Source: Streptococcus xiaochunlingii
GTDB lineage: Bacteria; Bacillota; Bacilli; Lactobacillales; Streptococcaceae
DNA: 64,000 nucleotides
Reading direction: 5' to 3'
Assembly (NCBI RefSeq): GCF_006385805.1
Contig: NZ_VFSG01000004.1
Location: 23,617 to 87,616 of the forward strand
Positions 38,815 to 46,820 of the stretch are shown in pieces (positions within the stretch are counted from its first letter, which is position 1; every line of letters begins with the position of its first letter). The notes under the pieces are model-generated. The model had not been told where the DNA came from and did not search any database. It worked only from the letters and a program-made list of their open reading frames with translations. The position numbers and the translations under genes were made by a program.

Positions 38815-39542
38815 CGGTCAGCCTCTTTTGTTAGTGCAAGGTAGATTTCATTCAAATCGGCATCTGCCATTCCAAATTCTGTCCGCAAATCCTCTAAAGT
38901 CCCCTGAGCACGGACCTGTCCCTTATGGAGGATGACAAAAGCATCACACATTTTTTCAGCAGAATCCAGAACATGGGTACTCATTAAAATAGATTTCCCC
39001 TTCTCTTTTTCCACCTTCAATAATTGAATTAAATCTGAGATCGCAACTGGATCCAAACCTAAGAAAGGCTCGTCGACAATAAACAAACTTGGATCAACAG
39101 CAAAGGCACAAACAATCATGACCTTTTGTTTCATCCCCTTAGAAAAATGGACAGGAAACCAATCTAATTTTTCCTCTAGTCGAAATTGCTTCAAGAGAGG
39201 AGTCACACGCGCAAAAACTGCTTCCTGATCCAAGTCATAGGCCATCGCCACTGTCTCAATATGCTCACGCAGGGTTAACTCCTCATAAAGGCTCGGTGTT
39301 TCAGGAATATAACCAATTTTTTGGCGATAAGCACTTGGAGAAGTAGCTAAAGTCAAACCGTCGATCCGGATTTCGCCAGCATAGGGACGCAATAGACCTA
39401 TAATTTCATTAATGGTCGTTGATTTCCCTGCTCCATTCAAGCCGATCAATCCAATCAATTGACCATCACCGACCTCAAAACTAACATCTTTTAAGACAGG
39501 GATATTGACATAGCCTCCTGTCAGGTTTTTTATTTCTAACAT
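38811..39542 (-). CDS. ecsA: ABC transporter ATP-binding protein, EcsA-like
   Basis: A 243-residue ATPase: Walker A GLNGAGKST (about 36-44), signature FSKGMKQKVMI, Walker B LFIVDEPFLGLDP, switch His in STHVLDSAEKM. The FSKGMKQ signature in place of LSGGQ is typical of EcsA-type exporters. It pairs with EcsB downstream and is divergent from the HIT protein gene, with overlapping promoters in the 67-base gap. Confidence 0.9.
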   Translation of the reverse strand: MLEIKNLTGGYVNIPVLKDVSFEVGDGQLIGLIGLNGAGKSTTINEIIGLLRPYAGEIRIDGLTLATSPSAYRQKIGYIPETPSLYEELTLREHIETVAMAYDLDQEAVFARVTPLLKQFRLEEKLDWFPVHFSKGMKQKVMIVCAFAVDPSLFIVDEPFLGLDPVAISDLIQLLKVEKEKGKSILMSTHVLDSAEKMCDAFVILHKGQVRAQGTLEDLRTEFGMADADLNEIYLALTKEADR

Positions 39543-39559
39543 ATTTTCTTAGCTTTCTG

Positions 39560-39579
39560 GTATAATGTTCTTATATTAT
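39560..39579. promoter_or_regulatory. Divergent ecsA/hit promoter region
   Basis: TATAAT with TG extension for hit (about 39559-39566, plus) and TATAAT on the minus strand (about 39574-39579) for ecsA lie within 20 bases, so the two transcription units share a control region. Confidence 0.6.
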
Positions 39580-39609
39580 AACAAAATCTAGCGAAATTGA
39601 GGTACATTT

Positions 39610-40023
39610 ATGGTTTCGGATTGTATTTTTTGTAAGATTGTTGCCGGAGAAATTCCTGCTTCTAAGGTCTACGAAGATGACCATTTTCTTGCTTTTTTAG
39701 ATATCTCTCAGGTCACTCCAGGCCATACCCTCGTGATTCCAAAAAAACACGCCCGTAATCTATTGGAGATGACACCAGATGAAACAGCTTATCTTTTTAA
39801 CATCGTTTCAAGAGTCACCAAAAAAGTGGAAGGTACTACACAGCCTCAAGGAATGAATATCATTAGCAACATGGAAGAAATTGCGGGTCAGTCTGTCTTC
39901 CACACCCACGTCCATATTCTTCCACGCTACTCTCAAGAAGACGACCTAAAGATTGATTTCATTGCCCACGAACCTGATTTTGACCGCCTTGCTCAATTAG
40001 CCAAGGATATCTCAAACCATTAA
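39610..40023 (+). CDS. hit: HIT family protein (Hint/FHIT-like nucleotide hydrolase)
   Basis: A 137-residue histidine-triad protein. CIFCKIVAGEIPASKVYEDD at the N-terminus (zinc/nucleotide site) and the triad FHTHVHILPR (HxHxH) are clear. Such proteins hydrolyse adenosine phosphoramidates or dinucleoside polyphosphates. Placement opposite ecsAB is conserved. The start ATG has GAGG nine bases upstream. Confidence 0.95.
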   Translation: MVSDCIFCKIVAGEIPASKVYEDDHFLAFLDISQVTPGHTLVIPKKHARNLLEMTPDETAYLFNIVSRVTKKVEGTTQPQGMNIISNMEEIAGQSVFHTHVHILPRYSQEDDLKIDFIAHEPDFDRLAQLAKDISNH

Positions 40024-40036
40024 AAAGGAGCTTACT

Positions 40037-40333
40037 ATGAAATTAAGAGATCTATTTTGGTTTGCGACTGGAGCAACCATCAGCTATCAACTTGTTAAAA
40101 ATCGTGAACCACTGAAAAATGAATTCAACGAAACCAAACAACTAACGGATGGAATTCAATCAAATGTTACTAAAATCAAAAAAAACATTGAAATCATTCA
40201 GGAGCAAAGAGTCCTTTTAAATCAACTACTGGAAGACTTTTCCTATAAAGCAAGGGTCTTCTCTCAGCAAGCCAACGCTTCTGTAGAACAAATCCAAACT
40301 ATTTGGTCTGAGAAATCTAATACGAACGACTAA
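40037..40333 (+). CDS. Conserved hypothetical protein with one N-terminal hydrophobic segment
   Basis: A 98-residue protein beginning MKLRDLFWFATGATISYQLV, followed by a charged helical region that looks like a coiled coil (ETKQLTDGIQSNVTKIKKNI and on to about residue 90). It resembles small YtxH-like envelope proteins in layout, but I do not assign it. AAAAAGGAGC precedes the start and it follows hit by 13 bases, so they share a transcript. A perfect palindromic terminator follows. Confidence 0.8.
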   Translation: MKLRDLFWFATGATISYQLVKNREPLKNEFNETKQLTDGIQSNVTKIKKNIEIIQEQRVLLNQLLEDFSYKARVFSQQANASVEQIQTIWSEKSNTND

Positions 40334-40336
40334 CCA

Positions 40337-40372
40337 AAAAAGGTTTTGAGATAGCTATCTCAAAACCTTTTT
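40337..40372. terminator. Bidirectional terminator, 36-bp perfect palindrome
   Basis: Positions 40337-40354 and 40355-40372 are perfect inverted copies with A-run and T-run ends; it serves the hit operon and the convergent LCP gene. Confidence 0.92.
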
Positions 40373-40382
40373 ATTTTTTAAT

Positions 40383-41552
40383 TTAGTTTCCTCCAACACC
40401 AGCTACAGTTGTATCCGTATAAGGAGGCACTATCTGTTGGTATGGTGTCACCGCTTCTGAACTTACAGAAGTTTCCGGAACATAGGAAGGATCGTAATAG
40501 CCCCCACCAGTATTCTGACCCGACTCTACTGGGCTTTCGCCACTTTCTGACGAATCAGTACCCCTAGCTTCATCGCTATCCAATAGAACAGCACTTGTTT
40601 TGAGCTTTCTTACAGGCGATAATCCAAGACTTTTGCGCAGGATATTCTGCATCTTCAACAGGTGTTCTGAAGTAACAATTTGGTAACTTCCGCCATCCGC
40701 TAGGGTGGCATCTTCCCCTTTCAACTGTTCCATACGGATGTTCTTCAAGGCATCTCGATAGCCCATCAAGTGCATCAAGCTATTCGTATCCAAGGAGATA
40801 TTGGTCTGCATATTATCACTAACCGCTTCAATAATTCCTTGATAGTTGCTTAGACCATCCAAAGTCAATACTTTCTTGATGATCTTTTCAATGACTTCCC
40901 GTTGGCGTTTTTGACGACCATAGTCTCCTTCTGGATCTTGATAACGCATCCGTGAATATACCAATGCTTGTTCTCCATCAATCTCTTGACGACCAGGTGG
41001 AATTTTTGCTGTATATTCCGGTTCATTTTCTTCGATTGAAATATCAAAATCAAATGGATTGTTTACTGTGATGCCGCCAACCTTATCAACCAGTTGAACC
41101 AGGCCTTTCATATTGATCATCGCATAACGGTCGATATGAATATTCATCAAATCTTGGATGGTTTTAATGGCCAATTCTGCTCCACCTTGAGCATAAGCCG
41201 CGTTCAGCTTAGCTTGGACAGTTTCTCCATCCTGCGTAATATTGGTCAAGATATCCCGTTCCAAACTCATAATCGTTGTTTCACGCGTCTGTGGATTTAC
41301 CGTCACCAGAATCATGGTATCACTGTTTCCTACCCACTGATCCTCTCGTGAGCCTGATCCAGTATCGACCCCCATGAGCAAAATGGTCATTGGTTTGTTT
41401 TCTGCGATGACATTGTTTTCATCACCAATCCCTTTATAAGTCTTACTCAACGTGTTTGTTGACTGATTGAGGATGGTCAGCCCATAGGCCCCAATCCCGA
41501 TTGTCGTTACGGCCAACAAACTAAAAAACATTAATAGAATTTTTTTAATCAT
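40383..41552 (-). CDS. lytR: LytR-CpsA-Psr (LCP) family wall-polymer ligase
   Basis: LCP enzymes attach teichoic acids or other phosphopolymers from lipid carriers to peptidoglycan. The 389-residue protein has a short cytoplasmic start, one membrane segment (about 4-26), and the LCP domain with LLMGVDTGSGSREDQWVGNSDTM-like Asp/Arg residues, SLERDILTNI, LNAAYAQGG, and SRMRYQDPEGDYGRQKRQ. The C-terminal 50 residues are Ser/Gly/Pro-rich. In oral streptococci the homologue next to tsaE is often called LytR or BrpA. Its ATG overlaps the acetyltransferase stop (TAATG). Confidence 0.92.
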   Translation of the reverse strand: MIKKILLMFFSLLAVTTIGIGAYGLTILNQSTNTLSKTYKGIGDENNVIAENKPMTILLMGVDTGSGSREDQWVGNSDTMILVTVNPQTRETTIMSLERDILTNITQDGETVQAKLNAAYAQGGAELAIKTIQDLMNIHIDRYAMINMKGLVQLVDKVGGITVNNPFDFDISIEENEPEYTAKIPPGRQEIDGEQALVYSRMRYQDPEGDYGRQKRQREVIEKIIKKVLTLDGLSNYQGIIEAVSDNMQTNISLDTNSLMHLMGYRDALKNIRMEQLKGEDATLADGGSYQIVTSEHLLKMQNILRKSLGLSPVRKLKTSAVLLDSDEARGTDSSESGESPVESGQNTGGGYYDPSYVPETSVSSEAVTPYQQIVPPYTDTTVAGVGGN

Positions 41553-42088
41553 TAATTCTGTCCATCTATCAGTTTGCCCATTAGGTAAACATCCAGATAT
41601 TCCCCTTCCTTGTATACGCCTCTCTTGCGGAGACCTTCAATTTCAAATCCTAGCGTTTGGTAGAGATGGATGGCCCGTTCATTTCGAACTTGGACACTGA
41701 GGTCTAACTTCCGAAGGAGGTTGGTACCTTCTGCCCATGAGATTCCTTCTTCTAGAAGAATACGACCCAAGCCTTTATTCCAATAGGCCTTCCGAACAAC
41801 GATAAAGACATCTCCAATATGGCGCAAGGCTCTGTTTTGGTCCGCTGCAATATTTAAGACACCTACCAGATCCTCACCCAAGTATAATAAGAGACATAAT
41901 TGATTGTCTGTTTGTGCTTGTGTCTCAGCAAATATTTCCAACTCTTTCTTGGTCATCCCAAGCCCTTCTGGAGCCAAGGTCATAAAATCCGATTCAGTCG
42001 CTACATCTTTAAAAAAGTCGAGTAAACACTCTGCATCCGAAGCCTCAGCCTCTTTCAAAAAGAGATCCAATACCTGTTCCATCTTCAA
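41552..42088 (-). CDS. GNAT family N-acetyltransferase
   Basis: A 178-residue GNAT protein. The acetyl-CoA loop is VRKAYWNKGLGRILLEEGISWA and the final strand-turn reads RNERAIHLYQTLGFEIEGLRKRG. The substrate is unknown. It sits between tsaE and the LCP gene, overlapping tsaE by four bases and the LCP gene by one, an order conserved in streptococci, so it may modify a protein or wall precursor linked to either. Confidence 0.88.
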   Translation of the reverse strand: MKMEQVLDLFLKEAEASDAECLLDFFKDVATESDFMTLAPEGLGMTKKELEIFAETQAQTDNQLCLLLYLGEDLVGVLNIAADQNRALRHIGDVFIVVRKAYWNKGLGRILLEEGISWAEGTNLLRKLDLSVQVRNERAIHLYQTLGFEIEGLRKRGVYKEGEYLDVYLMGKLIDGQN

Positions 42089-42534
42089 GCTCCTACAGAA
42101 GTTAGAAATGAGTCCTTTAATTGTTCTGCACGTTCACCGACAGCTGACAAGCGTATCTCACGTCCATCACCGTCCTTTAGCAGTTCAACCTTTAAATATC
42201 CAGCAGGAAGACTGGTCTCTAGCAATTCTCCCCACTCAATGACGGTAACCCCTTCACCAAATAAAAAGTCATCCAAATCAATCGAATCTGGATCGTCTCC
42301 AATACGATAGACATCCAGGTGATACAAGGGCAAACGGCCTTCATATTCTCTCACGATAGTATAAGTAGGACTTTTGATCATCTGGCGAATGCCCAACCCT
42401 TGAGCTAGGCCTTTTGTAAAGGTTGTTTTCCCAGCCCCCAGATCCCCTGTCAGAATCACGACATCCTGTTTTTCTAACCGTTGACCCAACTGTTTTCCAA
42501 GTGCAATCAACTCTTGTTCATTTTGACTTTTCAT
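42085..42534 (-). CDS. tsaE: tRNA threonylcarbamoyladenosine biosynthesis ATPase TsaE
   Basis: TsaE is the ATPase of the TsaBDE complex that makes t6A37 on ANN-decoding tRNAs. The 149-residue protein has the Walker A TGDLGAGKTTFTKGLAQGLG, switch region SPTYTIVREYEG, LYHLDVYRI and the WGELLE stretch. It starts the tsaE-GNAT-LCP operon. A GGAATG context at the ATG gives a weak ribosome site. Confidence 0.95.
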   Translation of the reverse strand: MKSQNEQELIALGKQLGQRLEKQDVVILTGDLGAGKTTFTKGLAQGLGIRQMIKSPTYTIVREYEGRLPLYHLDVYRIGDDPDSIDLDDFLFGEGVTVIEWGELLETSLPAGYLKVELLKDGDGREIRLSAVGERAEQLKDSFLTSVGA

Positions 42535-42611
42535 TCCTCCATTATACCAAAAATAATTGATTATTGCCCACTATTTTTAGTCGATCAACCTTCTGCCTCA
42601 CCTAAGACAAT

Positions 42612-42643
42612 CAAAAAAAGCTTGGGCTATTTGTCCAAGCTTT
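42612..42643 (-). terminator. Terminator of the purine permease gene
   Basis: AAAGCTTGG (42617-42625) pairs with CCAAGCTTT (42635-42643), with TTTTT following on the minus strand. Confidence 0.85.
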
Positions 42644-42657
42644 CCTCTATGTTCATT

Positions 42658-44079
42658 CTAATGCAAGGCCATACTGATAAAGTTCAAGATAAACAAGGCA
42701 TCTAAAATCCAAATCATACTGTGAACTTCTTTGGCTTCACCTTTGACCAATTTGGTTACTGTATAGGTAATAAAACCTGCTGCAATCCCATTTGTGATGG
42801 AATAGCTGAATCCCATAAAGATAGAGGTGAAGAAAGCTGGTACAGCTTCTGCCAAATCATCCCAATGGATGTTTTTCAAGCTACTCAACATCATGATCCC
42901 AACGATGATCAAAATCGGTGCTGTCGCTGCAGTTGGTACGATGGCAAGAAGGGGACTAAAAATACTTGACACTGCGAAACAGATGGCTACTACAAGGGCT
43001 GTCAAACCAGTCCGTCCACCAGCTCCAATTCCCGCAGCTGACTCAACATAAGTCGTCACATTCGAAGTACCTGCAATAGCACCAACAGATGTCGCTACGA
43101 GGTCTGAATAAAGGGCTTTATCCAATTTAGCGGATTGATGATTTTCACCATTTGTGGCAACAATACCAACTTTTTCACCAGTTCCAATCAAGGTACCAAT
43201 CGTATCAAAGATATCTGTCAATGAGAAAGCGAGGATGGCCATCAAGGTTTCAGGAAGACGAGAAGTATTGGTAATCAAAGAACCTAATCCTTCTGAACCA
43301 AGTGCAGCACCAAAAATTTTCCCAAGATCATTAACGGCTGCCCCAAGATGGGTACTACCAAAGTCAATCGTTGAAAGATCAACAATGCCAAACACAATAG
43401 CGAGGATTGTTGTCGTAAGGATAGAAAGGATAATTCCTCCTTTAATGCCCTTGATGACAAAGAAAACAGTAATGGCTAAGCCAGCCAAGGAAAGAAGGAC
43501 TGTCGGACTATTAAAACTAACAAGTCCTGGGACCGCTGCAGAATTTGCTGTAATCGCTGCATTCGCTTTGTCAGCCCCTTCTCCTGCCACCGTATAGGTA
43601 TGCGGATCAATCGAAAACTTCAACAAGCCAGCATTTTTAATTCCAACATAGGCTAAGAAAATTCCGATACCAGCTGAAATAGCTGAACGCAAAGCATTTG
43701 GAATGGACTCAATAATCATTTTCCGAACATTAGTTAATGTGATAACCAAGGAAATCAATCCACAAATAAAGACCATTCCCAAGGCTTCTTTCCAAGAATA
43801 GCCCATCCCAAATACCACTGTAAAGGTAAAGAAGGCATTCAAGCCCATTCCTGGTGCTTGGGCATAAGGCAGGTTCGCGTAGAAAGCCATCATAAGAGTC
43901 CCAACGACTGACCCAATAATGGTTGCCAGAAATACTCCTTGAGCAGGCATTCCTGTTTGGGAGAGCATTTGAGGGTTTACAAATAAGATATAAGACATGG
44001 CAAAGAAGGTCGTTAAACCAGCTAATACCTCTGTACGAACCGTCGTTCCGTGTTCAGATAGTTTGAAAAACTTATCCAT
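42658..44079 (-). CDS. NCS2/AzgA-type purine permease
   Basis: A 473-residue transporter with about twelve membrane segments, starting MDKFFKLSEHGTTVRTEVLAGLTTFFAMSYI, a segment characteristic of the hypoxanthine/guanine/adenine (PbuG/AzgA) group, followed by APGMGLNAFFTFTVV and the SLTDIFDTIGTLIGTGEKVG loop. It imports purine bases with protons. I prefer 44079 as start by comparison with homologues; an in-frame start 15 codons upstream is possible but would overlap the AAGGAG site. It has its own promoter and a leader with a possible attenuator. Confidence 0.93.
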   Translation of the reverse strand: MDKFFKLSEHGTTVRTEVLAGLTTFFAMSYILFVNPQMLSQTGMPAQGVFLATIIGSVVGTLMMAFYANLPYAQAPGMGLNAFFTFTVVFGMGYSWKEALGMVFICGLISLVITLTNVRKMIIESIPNALRSAISAGIGIFLAYVGIKNAGLLKFSIDPHTYTVAGEGADKANAAITANSAAVPGLVSFNSPTVLLSLAGLAITVFFVIKGIKGGIILSILTTTILAIVFGIVDLSTIDFGSTHLGAAVNDLGKIFGAALGSEGLGSLITNTSRLPETLMAILAFSLTDIFDTIGTLIGTGEKVGIVATNGENHQSAKLDKALYSDLVATSVGAIAGTSNVTTYVESAAGIGAGGRTGLTALVVAICFAVSSIFSPLLAIVPTAATAPILIIVGIMMLSSLKNIHWDDLAEAVPAFFTSIFMGFSYSITNGIAAGFITYTVTKLVKGEAKEVHSMIWILDALFILNFISMALH

Positions 44080-44096
44080 TTTTCCAATAAACTCCT

Positions 44097-44128
44097 TAAA
44101 AAAATAAATCTGCTCGCGACTCAATCAC
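44097..44128 (-). promoter_or_regulatory. Possible attenuator in the purine permease leader
   Basis: On the minus strand TCGTGA, a five-base loop and TCGCGA are followed by GCAGATTTATTTTTTT, ending just before AAGGAG. The stem is short (6 bp with one wobble). No purine aptamer consensus was recognised upstream. Confidence 0.35.
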
Positions 44129-44141
44129 GAACAATACAAAT

Positions 44142-44170
44142 ATTTTATCAAATATCATTCACTTTTACAA
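44142..44170 (-). promoter_or_regulatory. Promoter of the purine permease gene
   Basis: On the minus strand TTGTAA, a 17-base spacer and TAAAAT, about 65 bases before the start codon. Confidence 0.7.
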
Positions 44171-44219
44171 GAGATTCATCTGGATAATCTTTTGTGCCAC
44201 ATCATTTACTATTCGAAAA

Positions 44220-44248
44220 ACTGAAATTTTCCTGTTTATCTGGTATAA
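44220..44248 (+). promoter_or_regulatory. Promoter of the HAD hydrolase gene
   Basis: CTGAAA, a 17-base spacer and TATAAT (44243-44248) with a TG extension, about 84 bases before the start. Confidence 0.75.
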
Positions 44249-44331
44249 TGGTAGCATTCTTCTTAAAATATGGCACTTCTATACTCCTCATTTAGAGTAA
44301 GAAAAACCATACAAATGAAAGGAATCTTCCT

Positions 44332-45144
44332 ATGAATAAAAAACTAATCGCTGTCGATTTAGATGGCACCTTATTAAATTCTGAGAGCAAATTATCACCT
44401 TATACGATTGAAACCATCCAGAAAGTCAGTGAACAAGGTCACCGGGTCATTATTACAACTGGGCGTCCCTATCGAATGGCAGATCACATCTATAAGGAAT
44501 TGGGATTGGAAAGTCCCATGATTAACTTTAACGGCGCTCTCACTCATATTCCAAATAAAAAATGGTCAAAAGAACTATCCATGACCCTTGATAAAAAATA
44601 CCTCCTAGATATGGTCGAGAGAGAAAATGACATCCAGGCGGACTTTATCGCTGGAGAGTATCGCAATAAGTTCTATGTCACCCACACCTACCACCATACT
44701 ATTGATCCCGCCTTATTTGGGGTTTCTAAAATCTCCTCCAAAACAAAATTCGAAGCTCGTAAAGTTACCGAAAACCCAAACGCCATCCTCTTTCAAACAC
44801 GCGCTGAAGATAAGTATGCTTTAGCCGAAGAAATGCGTGATTACTACCATCACGAGCTAGAAATCAATAGCTGGGGTGGTCCCCTCAACATTCTGGAATG
44901 TGCTCCAAAAGGCGTCAATAAGGCCTTTGCCCTCAACTATCTCCTCGAGACTTACGGACTTGATCGGAAAGACCTTATCGCCTTTGGAGACGAACAAAAT
45001 GATACAGACATGTTGGCTTTCGCAGGAACTGGTTTTGCAATGAAAAACGCCAATCCTGTTCTCCTCCCCTATGCCGATAAACAAACCGAGTATACAAATG
45101 ATCAGGACGGCGTTGCTCGTCAACTAGAAAAACTCTTCCTATAA
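44332..45144 (+). CDS. HAD-superfamily (Cof-type) sugar-phosphate phosphatase
   Basis: A 270-residue HAD hydrolase of the Cof subfamily (cap type C2B). Motif I is AVDLDGTLLNSESKLSPYT (nucleophile Asp about residue 8), motif II TTGRPYRMA, motif III Lys in APKGVNKAFAL, motif IV AFGDEQNDTDMLAFAG. Such enzymes dephosphorylate sugar phosphates, FMN or pyridoxal phosphate, so the substrate is open. GAAAGGAATCTTCCT precedes the ATG. It is a single gene ended by its own hairpin. Confidence 0.92.
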   Translation: MNKKLIAVDLDGTLLNSESKLSPYTIETIQKVSEQGHRVIITTGRPYRMADHIYKELGLESPMINFNGALTHIPNKKWSKELSMTLDKKYLLDMVERENDIQADFIAGEYRNKFYVTHTYHHTIDPALFGVSKISSKTKFEARKVTENPNAILFQTRAEDKYALAEEMRDYYHHELEINSWGGPLNILECAPKGVNKAFALNYLLETYGLDRKDLIAFGDEQNDTDMLAFAGTGFAMKNANPVLLPYADKQTEYTNDQDGVARQLEKLFL

Positions 45145-45151
45145 ATAGAGA

Positions 45152-45198
45152 AGCGCTTGAATCACCTTTTACAAGAAAGGATTCAAGCTTTTTGTTTT
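45152..45198 (+). terminator. Terminator of the HAD hydrolase gene
   Basis: GCTTGAATC (45155-45163) pairs with GATTCAAGC (45180-45188), followed by TTTTTGTTTT. Confidence 0.85.
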
Positions 45199-45226
45199 CT
45201 CAAACATACGGAACCTTATAGAGACT

Positions 45227-45269
45227 TTTTCTGAAAACAATTTAACTGGTTAAGTTTGTTTTCAGAAAA
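45227..45269. repeat. 43-bp near-perfect inverted repeat upstream of adhP
   Basis: TTTTCTGAAAACAA (45227-45240) plus TTTAAC mirror GTTAAG plus TTTGTTTTCAGAAAA (45249-45269) around a two-base centre. It ends about 15 bases before the adhP -35 box. It could be an operator or a plus-strand terminator. Confidence 0.65.
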
Positions 45270-45277
45270 TTTTCTAT

Positions 45278-45313
45278 GTAAACGCTTGCTAACTGATAAA
45301 GTTTGTGATAAAA
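45278..45313 (+). promoter_or_regulatory. adhP promoter with an overlapping cre-like site
   Basis: TTGCTA, a 17-base spacer and TAAAAT form the promoter. ATGTAAACGCTTGCTAA, overlapping the -35, matches the CcpA cre consensus WTGNNARCGNWWWCAW at most positions, with two mismatches at its right end. Confidence 0.65.
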
Positions 45314-45360
45314 TTAACATAACAAAAATAAAAAAGGAGCCTAGCTCGTTTCATACGATA

Positions 45361-45420
45361 ATGATTCAAGTGATGTTACTTCTCGTTTTATTACCGTCTC
45401 TAATTCAACTAAGCTCTTGA
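45361..45420 (+). CDS. Possible 19-codon leader peptide upstream of adhP
   Basis: ATG at 45361 opens [19 protein letters not shown], ending in TGA (45418-45420) that overlaps the GAGGAGG ribosome site of adhP. Leucine makes up about a third of it. The nearest GGAG is 21 bases before the ATG, too far for normal initiation, so translation is doubtful. Confidence 0.25.
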   Translation: MIQVMLLLVLLPSLIQLSS

Positions 45421-45431
45421 GGAGGAAAACT

Positions 45432-46454
45432 ATGAAAGCTGTTGTTGTAAATCCAGAAGGTACCGGTGTTGAAATCGTTGCAAACAAGGAGATGCGCCCA
45501 TTAGAAACAGGGGAAGCTCTTGTTCAAATCGAATACTGTGGTGTCTGCCACACTGACTTGCACGTTGCTCACGGAGACTTCGGTAAAGTTCCAGGCCGTG
45601 TTCTTGGACATGAAGGAATCGGGATTGTTAAAGAACTTGCTCCAGATGTGACAAGTTTAAAAGTTGGTGACCGTGTCAGTGTTGCTTGGTTCTTCGAAGG
45701 ATGTGGTACTTGTGAATACTGTACAACTGGTCGCGAAACTCTTTGCCGTACTGTAAAAAATGCTGGTTACTCTGTTGATGGAGGAATGGCTGAACAATGT
45801 ATCGTAACTGCAGACTACGCAGTAAAAGTACCAGAGGGATTAGATCCAGCTCAAGCTTCTTCTATTACCTGTGCCGGTGTTACAACCTACAAAGCTATCA
45901 AAGAAGCCAAAGCTGAACCAGGACAATGGATCGTTATCTATGGAGCTGGTGGACTAGGAAACTTGGCTGTTCAATATGCTAAGAAAGTCTTCAACGCTCA
46001 TGTCATCGCTGTTGATATCAACAATGATAAGCTCGAATTGGCAAAAGAAGTTGGTGCAGACTTTGTCATCAACGGTTACGAAGTCGAAGATGTCCCAGGA
46101 TTGATCAAAGAAAAAACAAATGGTGGAGCTCACTCTGCTGTCGTAACAGCTGTTTCTAAAGTAGCTTTCAACCAAGCAGTAGATTCTGTTCGTGCAGGTG
46201 GCCGCGTGATCGCAGTTGGTCTTCCTTCTGAAATGATGGACCTCAGCATTGTGAAAACAGTATTAGATGGTATCCAAGTCATCGGTTCTCTTGTAGGAAC
46301 TCGTAAAGATTTGGAAGAAGCCTTCCAATTTGGTGCAGAAGGCTTGGTCGTTCCAGTTGTTCAAAAGCGTCCAGTAGAAGATGCTGTCAAAGTCTTTGAC
46401 GAAATGGAAGCCGGAACCATTCAAGGACGTATGGTACTTGACTTCACCAACTAA
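45432..46454 (+). CDS. adhP: Zinc-dependent alcohol dehydrogenase AdhP
   Basis: A 340-residue medium-chain dehydrogenase that interconverts alcohols and aldehydes with NAD(H); in streptococci AdhP works in mixed-acid fermentation and redox balance. The catalytic zinc ligands are C36 (CGVCH) and H60 (GHE), the structural zinc Cys are C91, C94, C97 and C105, and the Rossmann motif is [14 protein letters not shown]. The start follows GAGGAGGAAAACT; the in-frame extension of five codons would cover that site. A cre-like promoter suggests carbon control. Confidence 0.96.
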   Translation: MKAVVVNPEGTGVEIVANKEMRPLETGEALVQIEYCGVCHTDLHVAHGDFGKVPGRVLGHEGIGIVKELAPDVTSLKVGDRVSVAWFFEGCGTCEYCTTGRETLCRTVKNAGYSVDGGMAEQCIVTADYAVKVPEGLDPAQASSITCAGVTTYKAIKEAKAEPGQWIVIYGAGGLGNLAVQYAKKVFNAHVIAVDINNDKLELAKEVGADFVINGYEVEDVPGLIKEKTNGGAHSAVVTAVSKVAFNQAVDSVRAGGRVIAVGLPSEMMDLSIVKTVLDGIQVIGSLVGTRKDLEEAFQFGAEGLVVPVVQKRPVEDAVKVFDEMEAGTIQGRMVLDFTN

Positions 46455-46470
46455 TCAACTCAACCTATTA

Positions 46471-46498
46471 GACCAGCCCAAATGGGCTGGTCTTTTTT
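46471..46498 (+). terminator. Terminator of adhP
   Basis: A perfect 10-bp stem (46471-46480 with 46483-46492) with a two-base loop and TTTTTT. Confidence 0.93.
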
Positions 46499-46728
46499 AG
46501 TTTCTCACAAACAGGACCTGCAAGGGGTTGCTATATTTTTATTTTACCTATTAGATCCTACTACTACTCTTTTCAGAAACATAGAATCCCCTTCGTTCCC
46601 CTCTTGTCAAGGAATTCCAAAGGATTTTCGAATTTTATAGCCAAATAAGTCTGCTAGCAAGCGACCTCAGATGTTAACAATTTAATATATTAAAGACTCT
46701 CTTTTTCCTTTAATTTAGTATTGAAAAA
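46499..46728. other. Non-coding upstream region of the man operon
   Basis: About 230 bases between the adhP terminator and the man promoter. I see no reading frame, repeat or recognised operator here apart from AT-rich sequence. Confidence 0.6.
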
Positions 46729-46757
46729 TTGACTTTATTATGAAAACGTTTTATAAT
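46729..46757 (+). promoter_or_regulatory. Promoter of manLMN with a cre-like site in the spacer
   Basis: TTGACT (46729-46734), a 17-base spacer and TATAAT (46752-46757). ATGAAAACGTTTTATA (46740-46755) fits the CcpA cre consensus except at one core position, with the palindromic centre AAAACGTTTT. Binding there would block polymerase directly. Confidence 0.82.
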
Positions 46758-46820
46758 ATATAAGCTTAAAGTTTTCTTAAACTGAAAGTCAAACAAATTT
46801 TATAAGGAGGAATGTCAATA

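Noticed and set aside
43154..43597. A 147-codon plus-strand frame rich in Pro, Ile and Lys opposite the purine permease
   Set aside because: Composition mirrors the complementary strand of membrane helices; no start signals.
46812..46820. Earlier ATG for manL giving three extra residues
   Set aside because: It lies only a few bases after GGAGG, too close for initiation; the ATG at 46821 has normal spacing and the usual family N-terminus.
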